Position numbers and translations under genes: made by a program
Source: Chitinophagales bacterium
Lineage (GTDB): Bacteria; Bacteroidota; Bacteroidia; Chitinophagales; Chitinophagaceae
NCBI GenBank assembly: GCA_013298665.1
Contig: JAAFIK010000021.1
Span: 1 to 64,000 of the forward strand
Length of the DNA stretch: 64,000 bases
Direction of reading: 5' to 3'
The notes under the pieces: generated by a model
What the model was told of the DNA's origin: nothing
Database searches by the model: none
Seen by the model: only the letters and a program-made list of their open reading frames with translations
Shown: positions 42,412 to 51,568 of the stretch, in pieces
Layout: each line of letters opens with the position of its first letter
Numbering within the stretch: the first letter of the stretch is position 1

Positions 42412-43797
42412 TCAACTGTGGAGCCAGTAAAGGAGCATTTCGGGGTAAAGCCCGATCATGATCACCAATGCGGCCGCCACAATGAGCAGAAGCTTAAACC
42501 CGGGCGTAATATCTCTGGGTTCGGCAGAGAGGGTGCCTGCCTCCCGGAAAAACATGGCCTGGATGACGCGAAAATAGTAATAGGCACTTACAGCAGCCAT
42601 CAGTACAGCGGTAATCACCAACCAGGTATGGTGCCCGTTTTTCAATGCAGCCATGAGCATATAAAACTTACCCATAAAACCGGCCGTTCCGGGTACACCG
42701 GTCAGTGAGAGCAGGAAGATCACCGCAGTTACCCCAAGTACCGGGCTTCGCTTACCAAGCCCGTTAAAGCCCTCGATTGTATAATCTTCCAGCCGGATCA
42801 ATATGGCAAAAAGGCCGATGGTCGCCAGGCTGTAAGCAGCGCTGTACAGGATCAACCCTTCCCTGGCATCATCGTTGAGGGCAAATATGGCAAAGAGCAT
42901 AAAGCCCGCCTGTGCAATACTGGAATAGGCCAGCATTCTTTTGACACTCTGCTGGAATACTGCCGTCAGGTTACCGATGACCAGGGTCGCTGCAGTAATA
43001 ATGGCGATGAATATCTGCCACTGCTCGTGCAGTACGCCGAACGACTTACTGAACAGGCGCAGAAAAGCAATAAAACCGGCAGCCTTTACAATAGTGGCCA
43101 TAAATGAGGTGAACACAGTAGGGGCTCCGTCATAGACATCGGGCGTCCAGAAATGAAATGGTGCAGCCGATACCTTAAAGGCAAGCGCGATGAGCACAAG
43201 TAACATACCCACCCCGATCATTGCCGGCATCCTCCCCGCAAGATTGAGGTCGTTGATGTTAAAAGACGCAAGTTCATTACCCCCGTATATAAAGGCGATA
43301 CCAAGCAGCAATATACCGGTTGAAAAAGACCCCATCAGAAAATACTTGAGTGCCGCTTCGTTACTTTTCAGGTTACGCTTATCACTACCCGTAAGGATAT
43401 ACAGGGGTATGGACATAATTTCGATACCCAGGAAAAGCGTCAGCAGGGTATTGAAAGAAGATGCAATGGAAACTCCGCAAAGCACAAAAAAGATCAGGGC
43501 GAAATATTCGGATACATTGGACCCAACCCGGGCAACATCCCGGCCATTGAGCAGGAAATACAACAGGGTACACGCAAAGGCAACGGCGTTGAACAGCAAC
43601 CCAAATGGCTTGAACTCAAACATACGGTGCAGGTCAGGCGAGAAAAAGACCTGGTCATTCATCTCAAGGCAGTTGGCAATCAGTACGAGTATGATGCCCG
43701 CGATGGCAGCATAACGGGGGGTGTCCTTTCCTTTAAAAAATACCCCGCCAAACATCATGACCACTCCCCAAACCGCTGTTGTAATTATTGCATTCAT
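42412..43797 (-). CDS. nuoN: NADH-quinone oxidoreductase subunit N
   Basis: NuoN is an antiporter-like membrane subunit that moves protons in complex I. The 461-residue chain has about 14 hydrophobic segments. The family signatures LKYFLMGSFSTGILLLGIAF, FKVSAAPFHFWTPDVYDGAP and VKRMLAYSSIAQAGFMLFAI are clear, with the conserved Lys and Glu residues expected for this group. It is the last gene of the nuo cluster, 54 bases after nuoM. Confidence 0.96.
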   Translation of the reverse strand: MNAIITTAVWGVVMMFGGVFFKGKDTPRYAAIAGIILVLIANCLEMNDQVFFSPDLHRMFEFKPFGLLFNAVAFACTLLYFLLNGRDVARVGSNVSEYFALIFFVLCGVSIASSFNTLLTLFLGIEIMSIPLYILTGSDKRNLKSNEAALKYFLMGSFSTGILLLGIAFIYGGNELASFNINDLNLAGRMPAMIGVGMLLVLIALAFKVSAAPFHFWTPDVYDGAPTVFTSFMATIVKAAGFIAFLRLFSKSFGVLHEQWQIFIAIITAATLVIGNLTAVFQQSVKRMLAYSSIAQAGFMLFAIFALNDDAREGLILYSAAYSLATIGLFAILIRLEDYTIEGFNGLGKRSPVLGVTAVIFLLSLTGVPGTAGFMGKFYMLMAALKNGHHTWLVITAVLMAAVSAYYYFRVIQAMFFREAGTLSAEPRDITPGFKLLLIVAAALVIMIGLYPEMLLYWLHS

Positions 43798-43851
43798 AAA
43801 CAGGTATCCGTTATCCGGATTTTATCAATTTTAAATTTACGATTGGCGTGA

Positions 43852-45354
43852 TCAGCCGTTCCTGAATTTTGTCAGTACGGCCGTTACACTGTCCTTAACC
43901 ATATCAAGCATGGGCTGTGGGAAAACCCCCACCATAAATACCGCAATCACCAGCACTGCCAGGATCACCTTTTCATTCCACGAAATATCCCTGATCTTCC
44001 CGGTAAGTGCATTGGATTCACCCAGGAATACTTTCTGTATCATCGTAAGGGTGTACACAGCAGCGAGAATAATACTGGTTCCCGCAATAGCCGCGTACCA
44101 GATACTGTACTGAAACAGACCGCTGAACATCATGAACTCTCCCACAAAAGCATTGGTGAGTGGCAGCGCAATATTGGCCAGCGCCATTACCACCAGCATA
44201 ATGGTGAGTACCGGGGCTTTGTGCGCCACCCCGCCCAATTGCGAGAGTTTACGCACCCCCAGTTGCTGCTCGATCAGTTCGATCACAATCCACAAACCAA
44301 TAATATTGATCCCATGGCTGAACATCTGTACCATCACACCCTGCATAGCAGTAGTATTGGCAGTAAATACTGCCGCACACATCAACCCGATATGGGCAAT
44401 GGAAGAATAGGCGGCGAGACGTTTGAGGTCATCCTGCATCATAGCAATACAACTCGCATAGATCATCCCCGCAACAGAGATGCCGATTACAATACTGCTG
44501 TACTTTAATGAAGCTGCGGGCAGTACCGGCAGCAACCAGCGGATCACCGCAAAAATCCCCATCTTGACCATGATACCACTCATCACCATCGTAGCGGGTG
44601 CGGGCGATTGTTCGTAAGCATCGGGCTGCCAGGTATGAAAAGGGAAGACCGGCATCTTGATCGCAAAGGCAATGAAGAAAAGCCAGAAAACAAGGTTTTG
44701 CTGTCCCGCGGTAAGCTGTACATTCTGAAAAGCTTTCCAGGCAAAAGAGTGCTCTGCAAAACCCTGTATGGGCAGTGTGTGCTGGTAAACATACAGGATA
44801 CCCACCAGCATCAGCAAAGAGCCGGCAAACGTATAAACAAAGAATTTAAAAGTAGCGGGTATCCTTCTTTCTCCGCCCCAGCGGCTGCACAGAAAATATA
44901 CCGGTATCAGCGCCAGCTCCCAGAAAATATAAAACACCAGCGCATCCATGGCGGTGAACACACCCATCAGGCCTGCCTGTGCCAGCAGCATCAATCCATA
45001 AAAAGAACCACTGCCCGCGTACGACTTACGGTAAGTGGCCACAAAAATAACCGGGAAACTGATCGCCGTCAGCAGTGTAAGCATACGACCCATACCATCC
45101 ATGCCAAGGGCAAAACTGCTGCCGATATACTTCAGCCATTCATAGCTGACATTATTCAAACAGAAATCGCGCTCAGCGCTCATGTCGGTGTAAAGAAAGC
45201 CGGTAAGCGAAATGCACAGCGTAATGATAGACGCCAGTATTGCCCAGGCCTTGGCCACACCCTGGTTCCTGATAAAAAAACTGGCCAGACCCGCGATCAG
45301 CGGAAACCAGATCAGTAGTTCAGGAAAGGTGATATATACAGTATTACAATTCAT
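43852..45354 (-). CDS. nuoM: NADH-quinone oxidoreductase subunit M
   Basis: NuoM is the second antiporter-like proton pump subunit. The 500-residue protein carries IFWELALIPVYFLCSRWGGE with the conserved Glu, FAIKMPVFPFHTWQPDAYEQ with the Lys, and DDLKRLAAYSSIAHIGLMCA. About 14 membrane helices are predicted. It follows nuoL by 8 bases, so the two are translated close together. Confidence 0.96.
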   Translation of the reverse strand: MNCNTVYITFPELLIWFPLIAGLASFFIRNQGVAKAWAILASIITLCISLTGFLYTDMSAERDFCLNNVSYEWLKYIGSSFALGMDGMGRMLTLLTAISFPVIFVATYRKSYAGSGSFYGLMLLAQAGLMGVFTAMDALVFYIFWELALIPVYFLCSRWGGERRIPATFKFFVYTFAGSLLMLVGILYVYQHTLPIQGFAEHSFAWKAFQNVQLTAGQQNLVFWLFFIAFAIKMPVFPFHTWQPDAYEQSPAPATMVMSGIMVKMGIFAVIRWLLPVLPAASLKYSSIVIGISVAGMIYASCIAMMQDDLKRLAAYSSIAHIGLMCAAVFTANTTAMQGVMVQMFSHGINIIGLWIVIELIEQQLGVRKLSQLGGVAHKAPVLTIMLVVMALANIALPLTNAFVGEFMMFSGLFQYSIWYAAIAGTSIILAAVYTLTMIQKVFLGESNALTGKIRDISWNEKVILAVLVIAVFMVGVFPQPMLDMVKDSVTAVLTKFRNG

Positions 45355-45362
45355 ATAATCGA

Positions 45363-47255
45363 TTACAAAAACATTTGGATAATAAATAACGCAAGGATAC
45401 CCAGCACCATCAACAGTACATAAACACCCACCTGGCCACCCTGCAACAAACGAATCTGCCGGCTGCTGTACTGCACGGCCTTACCCACACCGTTAACAAA
45501 TCCATCAATGCCCTTTTTCTCAACAATGCTGTTGAAAAACGCAGACAACTGCCGGAGGGGTTGCACAACAATGGCCTGGTACAATTCATCCACATACCAT
45601 TTGCGGGCGAGTACTTTACCAAACCCTGTATTTTCCTTTTGTACCACTTTTCTTGTCTGCACATACGCAAGGATCACGGCCACCAGTACAAGACCGGTTG
45701 CCAATCCCATCAGCAACATTTCTTCGCTGTGTGAAACACCGTGTACAGCCTTTTCACTGCTCAGAACGGGTGCGAGAAAATGGTGAAGCCGGTCCCCATT
45801 GGCCATAAATACTTCGGGGATACCCACAAAACCACCAATGACCGCCAGCACCGCCAGTACAATGAGTGGCAGGGTCATGGCAGCCGGGCTCTCGTGCACA
45901 TGGTGTGCCTGTTCATCAGTTCCCCGGAAACTCCCGTTGAAAGTGAGGAAATAAAGACGGAACATATAGTAGGCCGTGAGCATGGCACCCAGCAATCCCA
46001 GTGCATATAACAGCTTATTGTGTTCAAATACCTGAAGCAGGATGGCATCCTTACTGAAAAAACCCGACAGGGGTGGGAAACCGGCAATCGCGAGGCAGCC
46101 CACCAGAAAAGTGAGGTGCGTGATGCGCATCTTCTTTTTCAGGCCGCCCATCTGCATAATATCCTGCTCTCCACCCATGGCATGTATCACACTACCCGAA
46201 CCGAGGAACAGGAGTGCCTTAAAGAAAGCATGTGTCATCACATGAAAAACGGCTGCCGTATAAGCACCTGCACCCAGTGCCAGAAACATAAAGCCCAACT
46301 GGCTGACGGTACTGTAAGCGAGTACTTTTTTAATATCGTTCTGCTTTACCGCAATGGTGGCGGCAAGTAATGCGGTAGCCAGACCCGTAATGGCAATGAT
46401 ATGCTGTGTGGTTTCGGCCATGGAAAACAAGGCATTGCTCCTGGCAATCATATAGATACCGGCGGTTACCATCGTGGCAGCATGAATAAGGGCAGATACG
46501 GGTGTCGGCCCCGCCATCGCATCCGGCAACCAGGTAAACAGGGGTATCTGTGCACTTTTACCCGTAGCCCCAACAAACAGCAGCAGCGTAATACCGGTTT
46601 TATCAGCACTACTCAGCTTTTGCAGCGTTGCCGAACTGAACACTTCTGAATATTCAACGCTGCCCGTTTTCGACAGCAGCCAGAAAATAGCCAGCAGAAA
46701 GCCCAGGTCACCGATGCGGTTCATCACAAAAGCCTTGCGCGCAGCAGCATTATAATTGTTGTTCGTAAACCAGAACCCGATGAGCAGGTAAGAGCAGAGC
46801 CCCACACCTTCCCAGCCGATGAACATGATTACAAAATTGCTACCCATCACCAGCAACAGCATCGAAAAAACAAACAGGTTGAGGTAAGCAAAATATTTTG
46901 CAAAATCCTTGCCCGGTTCTTCGTGCATATACGCAGTTGAATAGACGTGGATCAGGAACCCCACACCGGTAATGATGAGCAGGAATAAAGACGACAGGGC
47001 ATCTGCCCCAAAGGAAAAGCCAATGTGAAGACTGGTGGTATCAATAAAAGTAAACAGGGGAACGGTTACTGCTCCCGAACCATCTTTTACGGCCATAAAC
47101 ACCAGCAGGCTGATGATAAAGGCGCCCAGCACCGTACCGCTGCCGATGATACCGGCCATGGTTTTAGACAGGTGTTTCCTGCCCAGCCCGTTGATCAGGA
47201 AGCCCACCAGCGGTAACACCGGTACCAACCATATCCATTCAAAAATTGTACGCAT
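45363..47255 (-). CDS. nuoL: NADH-quinone oxidoreductase subunit L
   Basis: NuoL is the distal antiporter-like subunit with the long lateral helix. The 630-residue length fits. Signatures are VGLCSYLLIGFWFTNNNYNA, TGKSAQIPLFTWLPDAMAGP, PVSALIHAATMVTAGIYMIA and NDIKKVLAYSTVSQLGFMFL, which give the usual Lys, His and Glu residues of the proton path. The C-terminal part has the expected amphipathic helix and last anchor (VGVYVLLMVLGILALFIIQM). Confidence 0.97.
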   Translation of the reverse strand: MRTIFEWIWLVPVLPLVGFLINGLGRKHLSKTMAGIIGSGTVLGAFIISLLVFMAVKDGSGAVTVPLFTFIDTTSLHIGFSFGADALSSLFLLIITGVGFLIHVYSTAYMHEEPGKDFAKYFAYLNLFVFSMLLLVMGSNFVIMFIGWEGVGLCSYLLIGFWFTNNNYNAAARKAFVMNRIGDLGFLLAIFWLLSKTGSVEYSEVFSSATLQKLSSADKTGITLLLFVGATGKSAQIPLFTWLPDAMAGPTPVSALIHAATMVTAGIYMIARSNALFSMAETTQHIIAITGLATALLAATIAVKQNDIKKVLAYSTVSQLGFMFLALGAGAYTAAVFHVMTHAFFKALLFLGSGSVIHAMGGEQDIMQMGGLKKKMRITHLTFLVGCLAIAGFPPLSGFFSKDAILLQVFEHNKLLYALGLLGAMLTAYYMFRLYFLTFNGSFRGTDEQAHHVHESPAAMTLPLIVLAVLAVIGGFVGIPEVFMANGDRLHHFLAPVLSSEKAVHGVSHSEEMLLMGLATGLVLVAVILAYVQTRKVVQKENTGFGKVLARKWYVDELYQAIVVQPLRQLSAFFNSIVEKKGIDGFVNGVGKAVQYSSRQIRLLQGGQVGVYVLLMVLGILALFIIQMFL

Positions 47256-47344
47256 AAGTCCGTTAGTTGCCTGAGTTTATTTTATCGGCTTTACCACCGG
47301 CCTGGTGATAAAGCCGCTATGTTGTCTTCCGCTTTTGCGAAAGG

Positions 47345-47680
47345 TCAATTTTTTAACCGGTTCAGAAAATTCACATCCACCGAATGGGTATTGCGGTAGA
47401 GCATTACAATAATGGCCAGCCCCACACTCACTTCTGCCGCAGCCACCACCATAATAAAAAAGACAAACACCTGCGCTTCACTGGCCCTTGTCACAAAATC
47501 CGCAGTTGCCGGTGCCGCCAGTGCATGCATTTTACTAAAGGCCACCAGCAGCAGGTTTACTGCATTCAGCATGAGCTCAATACACATAAACACTATAATG
47601 GCGTTTCTGCGGGTAAGCACACCCGTAACCCCAATACAGAACAATGCAACCGCCAGCCCGATATACCATTTAATTTCCAT
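47345..47680 (-). CDS. nuoK: NADH-quinone oxidoreductase subunit K
   Basis: NuoK is a three-helix subunit of 111 residues that carries buried glutamates needed for proton transfer. Visible: Glu in [20 protein letters not shown], and a second Glu in [20 protein letters not shown]. Both are conserved in the family. It starts 3 bases after the stop of an unusual exported protein gene (47684-48214) instead of directly after nuoJ. Confidence 0.95.
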   Translation of the reverse strand: MEIKWYIGLAVALFCIGVTGVLTRRNAIIVFMCIELMLNAVNLLLVAFSKMHALAAPATADFVTRASEAQVFVFFIMVVAAAEVSVGLAIIVMLYRNTHSVDVNFLNRLKN

Positions 47681-47683
47681 ATC

Positions 47684-48214
47684 CTATAATTTTACATACA
47701 GCCCCATCCCCATCGTAGAAGAGGCAGGTTGTACAGATAATATATCCCCGATTTTTTTACGCACCACCCCATTAAACATATCAACAGCTTTGTAAGAAGC
47801 TGCCTTGGTCAGGAACTTGGAAATCAATCCCGAAGCCACTGTACTGAGGCCACCCAGCAATGCGCCCTGATAATCCTTCTTGGCGGCTGCTTTGTCAACG
47901 GCCTTGATGGTACCGTACAATGCTATGGCACTGCCCACATACCCGGCTACCCGGTAAATGGTACGTCCCGTTTTGAATATGCGGAAGTACCTGTCAATCT
48001 GGTCATTCTTTTTCAAACCCAGTATCTCACCCACTTTCGCGATACGGGCAAGGGGTTGGTTGCCCAGTGAGAATTTGGGTGCATAGCCTTTTTTCACCGT
48101 CAGCACTTTACCCAAAAGATCATCCAGGTTAAATATTTTTTTCAGGTCGATCTGTGCTGAAACCGTTGTTGATAAAAGTATTCCTGCTAACAGTACGACG
48201 ATTGATTTCTTCAT
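47684..48214 (-). CDS. Exported hypothetical protein inside nuo cluster
   Basis: I do not recognise this 176-residue protein. It has a signal peptide (MKKSIVVLLAGILLSTTVSA) and a mature part rich in Lys, Ala and Gly with possible amphipathic helices: LKKIFNLDDLLGKVLTVKKG, VGSAIALYGTIKAVDKAAAK and GALLGGLSTVASGLISKFLT. It is placed between nuoJ (15 bases) and nuoK (3 bases), on the same strand, so it is translated with complex I genes. Nothing in its sequence resembles a complex I subunit. Codon use appears like its neighbours. Assembly factor, envelope protein or passenger are all possible. Confidence 0.8.
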   Translation of the reverse strand: MKKSIVVLLAGILLSTTVSAQIDLKKIFNLDDLLGKVLTVKKGYAPKFSLGNQPLARIAKVGEILGLKKNDQIDRYFRIFKTGRTIYRVAGYVGSAIALYGTIKAVDKAAAKKDYQGALLGGLSTVASGLISKFLTKAASYKAVDMFNGVVRKKIGDILSVQPASSTMGMGLYVKL

Positions 48215-48229
48215 GTTTTTATTTTATCG

Positions 48230-48736
48230 TTATTGTTCTTTTCTTGCGATTACAACGGCGCCGATCATTGCACTCAGGAACAGCACGCTGCTGATTTCAA
48301 AGGGAATGACATATTCGTTGAACAAGGTTTTGCCCAATACCTTGATCAGCCCGGCCTCACCACCAGCCAATACCTTATTGCTTTTGATAAATTCTTCTGA
48401 ACTGCGCAGGGCTCCGATGATCACCAGCATCAGTGAACAGCCCGACACCAGCGATGCAAAAATGAGATTATTTCTCCGGGGTGGTTCACTTTCTGCATTC
48501 AGGTTCATCAGCATCACCACAAAAAGGAAGAGTACCATAATGGCACCCGCATATACAATGATATTGACAATGGAAAGAAACTGCGCGTTGAGTAAAATAT
48601 AGTGACCGGAAATGGCGAAGAATACCACAATAAGCCAGAGGATGCTATAGACAGGATTCCTGCTTGCCACCACCAGCACAGCGCCACCAAGCGCCAGTAC
48701 CGTTAAAAACCAAAAGAGTATTTCTGTAATGCTCAT
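48230..48736 (-). CDS. nuoJ: NADH-quinone oxidoreductase subunit J
   Basis: NuoJ has 168 residues and five predicted helices. The family stretch VASRNPVYSILWLIVVFFAI is at the N-terminal part, and SIVNIIVYAGAIMVLFLFVV includes the conserved pi-bulge helix of TM3. The C-terminal helix (FEISSVLFLSAMIGAVVIAR) is normal. It begins 20 bases after nuoI. Confidence 0.95.
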   Translation of the reverse strand: MSITEILFWFLTVLALGGAVLVVASRNPVYSILWLIVVFFAISGHYILLNAQFLSIVNIIVYAGAIMVLFLFVVMLMNLNAESEPPRRNNLIFASLVSGCSLMLVIIGALRSSEEFIKSNKVLAGGEAGLIKVLGKTLFNEYVIPFEISSVLFLSAMIGAVVIARKEQ

Positions 48737-48756
48737 GCTGTTTTGTCTGTTTTATA

Positions 48757-49311
48757 TCAATGGGTCATTTCTTTTACCACCCTGCCACCCAATGCCTTCT
48801 GATATGCTTCAGGTTCCGTCACAGGGTTGGGGATCAACAGGTCATCCTTACCATAGATAAAACCCTGCCGCTGGTAATTGGCCGGCGCAAAGGTTTCACT
48901 GAGGTAAATGGCATCTTTGGGACAGGCCTCCTCGCACAAACCGCAGAAAATACAACGCAGCATATTGATCTCGTATTTTGCTGCATACTTTTCTTCGCGG
49001 TATAAGTGCTCCTCGCCCGGCTTACGCTCAGCCGCTTCCATTGTTATGGCTTCTGCAGGACAGGCCACTGCACACAACCCGCAGGCTGTACAATTTTCCC
49101 GCCCTTCAGCATCCCTGTTCAGCACGTGCAAACCACGGAATACCGGACTGAAAGGCCGTTTTTGCTCCGGATAGTTGATCGTGGCCTTCTTGCGGAAAAT
49201 GTGCTTAAAAGTGATCCACATGCCTTTGAAGATAGCCGGCAGGTACATCCGCTCTCCCATACTCATGGGTTTCCGCTCTACAATTTTTGCCCTGTTGGTT
49301 AATGTTTGCAT
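48757..49311 (-). CDS. nuoI: NADH-quinone oxidoreductase subunit I
   Basis: NuoI carries two 4Fe-4S clusters (N6a and N6b) on the electron path to quinone. The cysteines are in NCTACGLCAVACP (74, 77, 80, 84) and RCIFCGLCEEACP (120, 123, 126, 130). The N-terminal membrane-contact helix (LPAIFKGMWITFKHIFRKKA) is present. At 184 residues it has a normal length. An internal Met at 16 or 18 could also be the start. Confidence 0.96.
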   Translation of the reverse strand: MQTLTNRAKIVERKPMSMGERMYLPAIFKGMWITFKHIFRKKATINYPEQKRPFSPVFRGLHVLNRDAEGRENCTACGLCAVACPAEAITMEAAERKPGEEHLYREEKYAAKYEINMLRCIFCGLCEEACPKDAIYLSETFAPANYQRQGFIYGKDDLLIPNPVTEPEAYQKALGGRVVKEMTH

Positions 49312-49357
49312 ATGATGTTACGCTGCGCTACAACTGCGCAAATATATTTTTTAATGT

Positions 49358-50419
49358 TTAGAAATGCCAGCCATTTTGTTTCAGCAGTATAACAGCACCT
49401 GTACCCAGCATATTTACGAGCGACAGGGGGAGCAATATCTTCCAGCCGAGGTTCATCAACTGGTCGTACCGGAAACGCGGAATGGTCCAGCGTACCCACA
49501 TAAACAGGAATAAGAAGAAACCGATCTTTACCAGCAGGGCCAATGTACCCAGAATGGCCATGGTATTCTGCGAAAGACCCCAGGCCGATTCGTCATAAAA
49601 CGGAATGATGTCATAACCACCAAAGAAAAGGGTTGCCATAACTGCACTGCTGATGAACATGTTGATGTACTCAGCAAAAAGAAAGAAACCCAGCTTCATA
49701 CTTGAATACTCAGTATGGTACCCCCCGATAAGCTCATTTTCTGCTTCCGGCAGGTCGAAAGGAGTACGGTTACACTCAGCAAACGCACAGATCAGGAAGA
49801 TCAGAAAACCCAATGGCTGGTAACAAAAATTCCACATCGTTTGCTGCTGCTGTACCACCATCTCATTCAGACTCAGCGTACCCGTAACCATCAGCAGGGC
49901 AATCATCGTTATACCCATGGGCAATTCATAGCTGATGATCTGTGATGCGGCACGGAGTCCTCCCAGCAACGAATACTTATTGTTACTTGCCCAGCCCCCG
50001 ATCATAATACCATAAACACCCATACTCACCACACCGAATACAAACAATACACCGATATTGATATCGGCTATCTGCAGTGATATGGTACGGTCGAAAAGGT
50101 GAACACTGCTGCCCCACGGAATAACCGCTCCCGTCATCATGGCAGTGAGCATCGCTAAGCAGGGACCAAGAATGAAAAGAGCTTTATTGGAAAAACTGGG
50201 AATAATCTCTTCCTTGAAAAAAAGTTTAAGCCCATCGGCCAGCGGCTGTAAAAGCCCGAATGGCCCTGCACGGTTCGGCCCCCGGCGGTCCTGTATCACA
50301 GCAGCTACCTTACGCTCTGCAAACGTAGTGTACATGGCAATCACCAGAGATCCCGACACCACAATGATGATCAGAATCAGTTTCTCCAATACAACCGGCC
50401 ATTCAATAGTTAATAACAT
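49358..50419 (-). CDS. nuoH: NADH-quinone oxidoreductase subunit H
   Basis: NuoH forms the quinone chamber and links to the membrane arm. The 353-residue protein has eight predicted helices. Signatures are TTFAERKVAAVIQDRRGPNR, GLLQPLADGLKLFFKEEIIP, and CAFAECNRTPFDLPEAENEL with the conserved glutamates, followed by EYSSMKLGFFLFAEYIN. It is 54 bases after nuoG. Confidence 0.97.
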   Translation of the reverse strand: MLLTIEWPVVLEKLILIIIVVSGSLVIAMYTTFAERKVAAVIQDRRGPNRAGPFGLLQPLADGLKLFFKEEIIPSFSNKALFILGPCLAMLTAMMTGAVIPWGSSVHLFDRTISLQIADINIGVLFVFGVVSMGVYGIMIGGWASNNKYSLLGGLRAASQIISYELPMGITMIALLMVTGTLSLNEMVVQQQQTMWNFCYQPLGFLIFLICAFAECNRTPFDLPEAENELIGGYHTEYSSMKLGFFLFAEYINMFISSAVMATLFFGGYDIIPFYDESAWGLSQNTMAILGTLALLVKIGFFLFLFMWVRWTIPRFRYDQLMNLGWKILLPLSLVNMLGTGAVILLKQNGWHF

Positions 50420-50473
50420 TATTTACAATCTTTTATGTGTTGTACGCTCTAATTTTTCACCAATGGCAAAGCA

Positions 50474-51538
50474 TTATTTCACCTCCTGCTTTGTATTTAC
50501 TTCACTCACACTATGAATATCCATCAGCAATTTGGGTGTACGGCCATCCATTACCTTTTCAATGGTCTCCGCCGGTTTTACCATACCCACATAATGTCCC
50601 TGTGAGATCACTGAATGCCGGCTGATGACCGTTGGGCCCTCAATCACCCAGTCCGTTGCCTTTTTGTGATCAAAGCGGCAACTGTTGCAGATCCAGCCGG
50701 GTTTCCCATCAAAGCTCTGCACCTCGCCCCATTCATCCTTCCGTGAAGTAACCCGGTACACTTCTTCGCCCCTCAACCACAAGGTTGTTTTACCGCAGCA
50801 ACCCGGGGTAGTACAATCACGGTGTGCATCAACAGGCTTGGTAAACCATACCCTGTTCTTAAACCGGAAGGTCTTATCGGTAAGCGCGCCCACCGGGCAA
50901 ACATCAATCATGTTTCCGCTGAAATCGTTATCAATCGCCCTGGCAATATAGGTACTGATTTCTGCATGATCCCCACGTTGCAGTATGCCGTGTACCCGTT
51001 TAGGCGTCAACTGGTCTGCCACATAAGTACAGCGGTAACAGAGGATACAACGTGTCATGTGCAGTTGTATATACGGGCCTATATCTATCTTTTCAAAAGT
51101 GCGGCGTGCAAATTCGAAACGCGTGCCTTCCTTGCCATGCTGGTAACCCAGATCCTGCAGGTGACATTCTCCCGCCTGGTCGCATATCGGACAATCCAAT
51201 GGATGATTCATCAGCAGGAATTCCACCACCCCGTTACGCGCATCCTTTACCCTTTCACTGGTACAGTTCTTTACCACCATACCATCCATCACCGTTGTAC
51301 GGCAACTCGCTACCAGCTTGGGCATGGGACGCGGGTCGGCCGTTGAGCCCGCTGCAACTTCCACCAGGCAGGTCCGGCATTTGCCCCCACTACCTTCCAG
51401 TTTGCTGTAGTAGCACATGGCCGGTGGTGTTACATCCCCCCCGATGGTACGGGCAGCATTCAATATCGTTGTACCCGGCGCTACATCAATCGTGATGTTG
51501 TCGATGGTAACTTTAACCAAAGGCTTTTGTTCAGACAT
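50474..51538 (-). CDS. nuoG: NADH-quinone oxidoreductase subunit G, short form
   Basis: NuoG is the iron-sulfur subunit linking NuoF to NuoI. Ligands can be placed: a 2Fe-2S cluster at Cys42, Cys54, Cys57 and Cys79; a 4Fe-4S cluster at His112, Cys116, Cys119 and Cys125; another 4Fe-4S cluster at Cys164, Cys167, Cys170 and Cys214. At 354 residues it stops soon after a further Cys-rich stretch (DCTTPGCCGKTTLW) and lacks the large molybdopterin-type domain that gives E. coli NuoG about 900 residues. A short NuoG is known in Bacteroidota. It follows the barrel gene by 30 bases. Confidence 0.94.
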   Translation of the reverse strand: MSEQKPLVKVTIDNITIDVAPGTTILNAARTIGGDVTPPAMCYYSKLEGSGGKCRTCLVEVAAGSTADPRPMPKLVASCRTTVMDGMVVKNCTSERVKDARNGVVEFLLMNHPLDCPICDQAGECHLQDLGYQHGKEGTRFEFARRTFEKIDIGPYIQLHMTRCILCYRCTYVADQLTPKRVHGILQRGDHAEISTYIARAIDNDFSGNMIDVCPVGALTDKTFRFKNRVWFTKPVDAHRDCTTPGCCGKTTLWLRGEEVYRVTSRKDEWGEVQSFDGKPGWICNSCRFDHKKATDWVIEGPTVISRHSVISQGHYVGMVKPAETIEKVMDGRTPKLLMDIHSVSEVNTKQEVK

Positions 51539-51568
51539 TTTATAATACGTTTATAGCTCCCTGATAAC

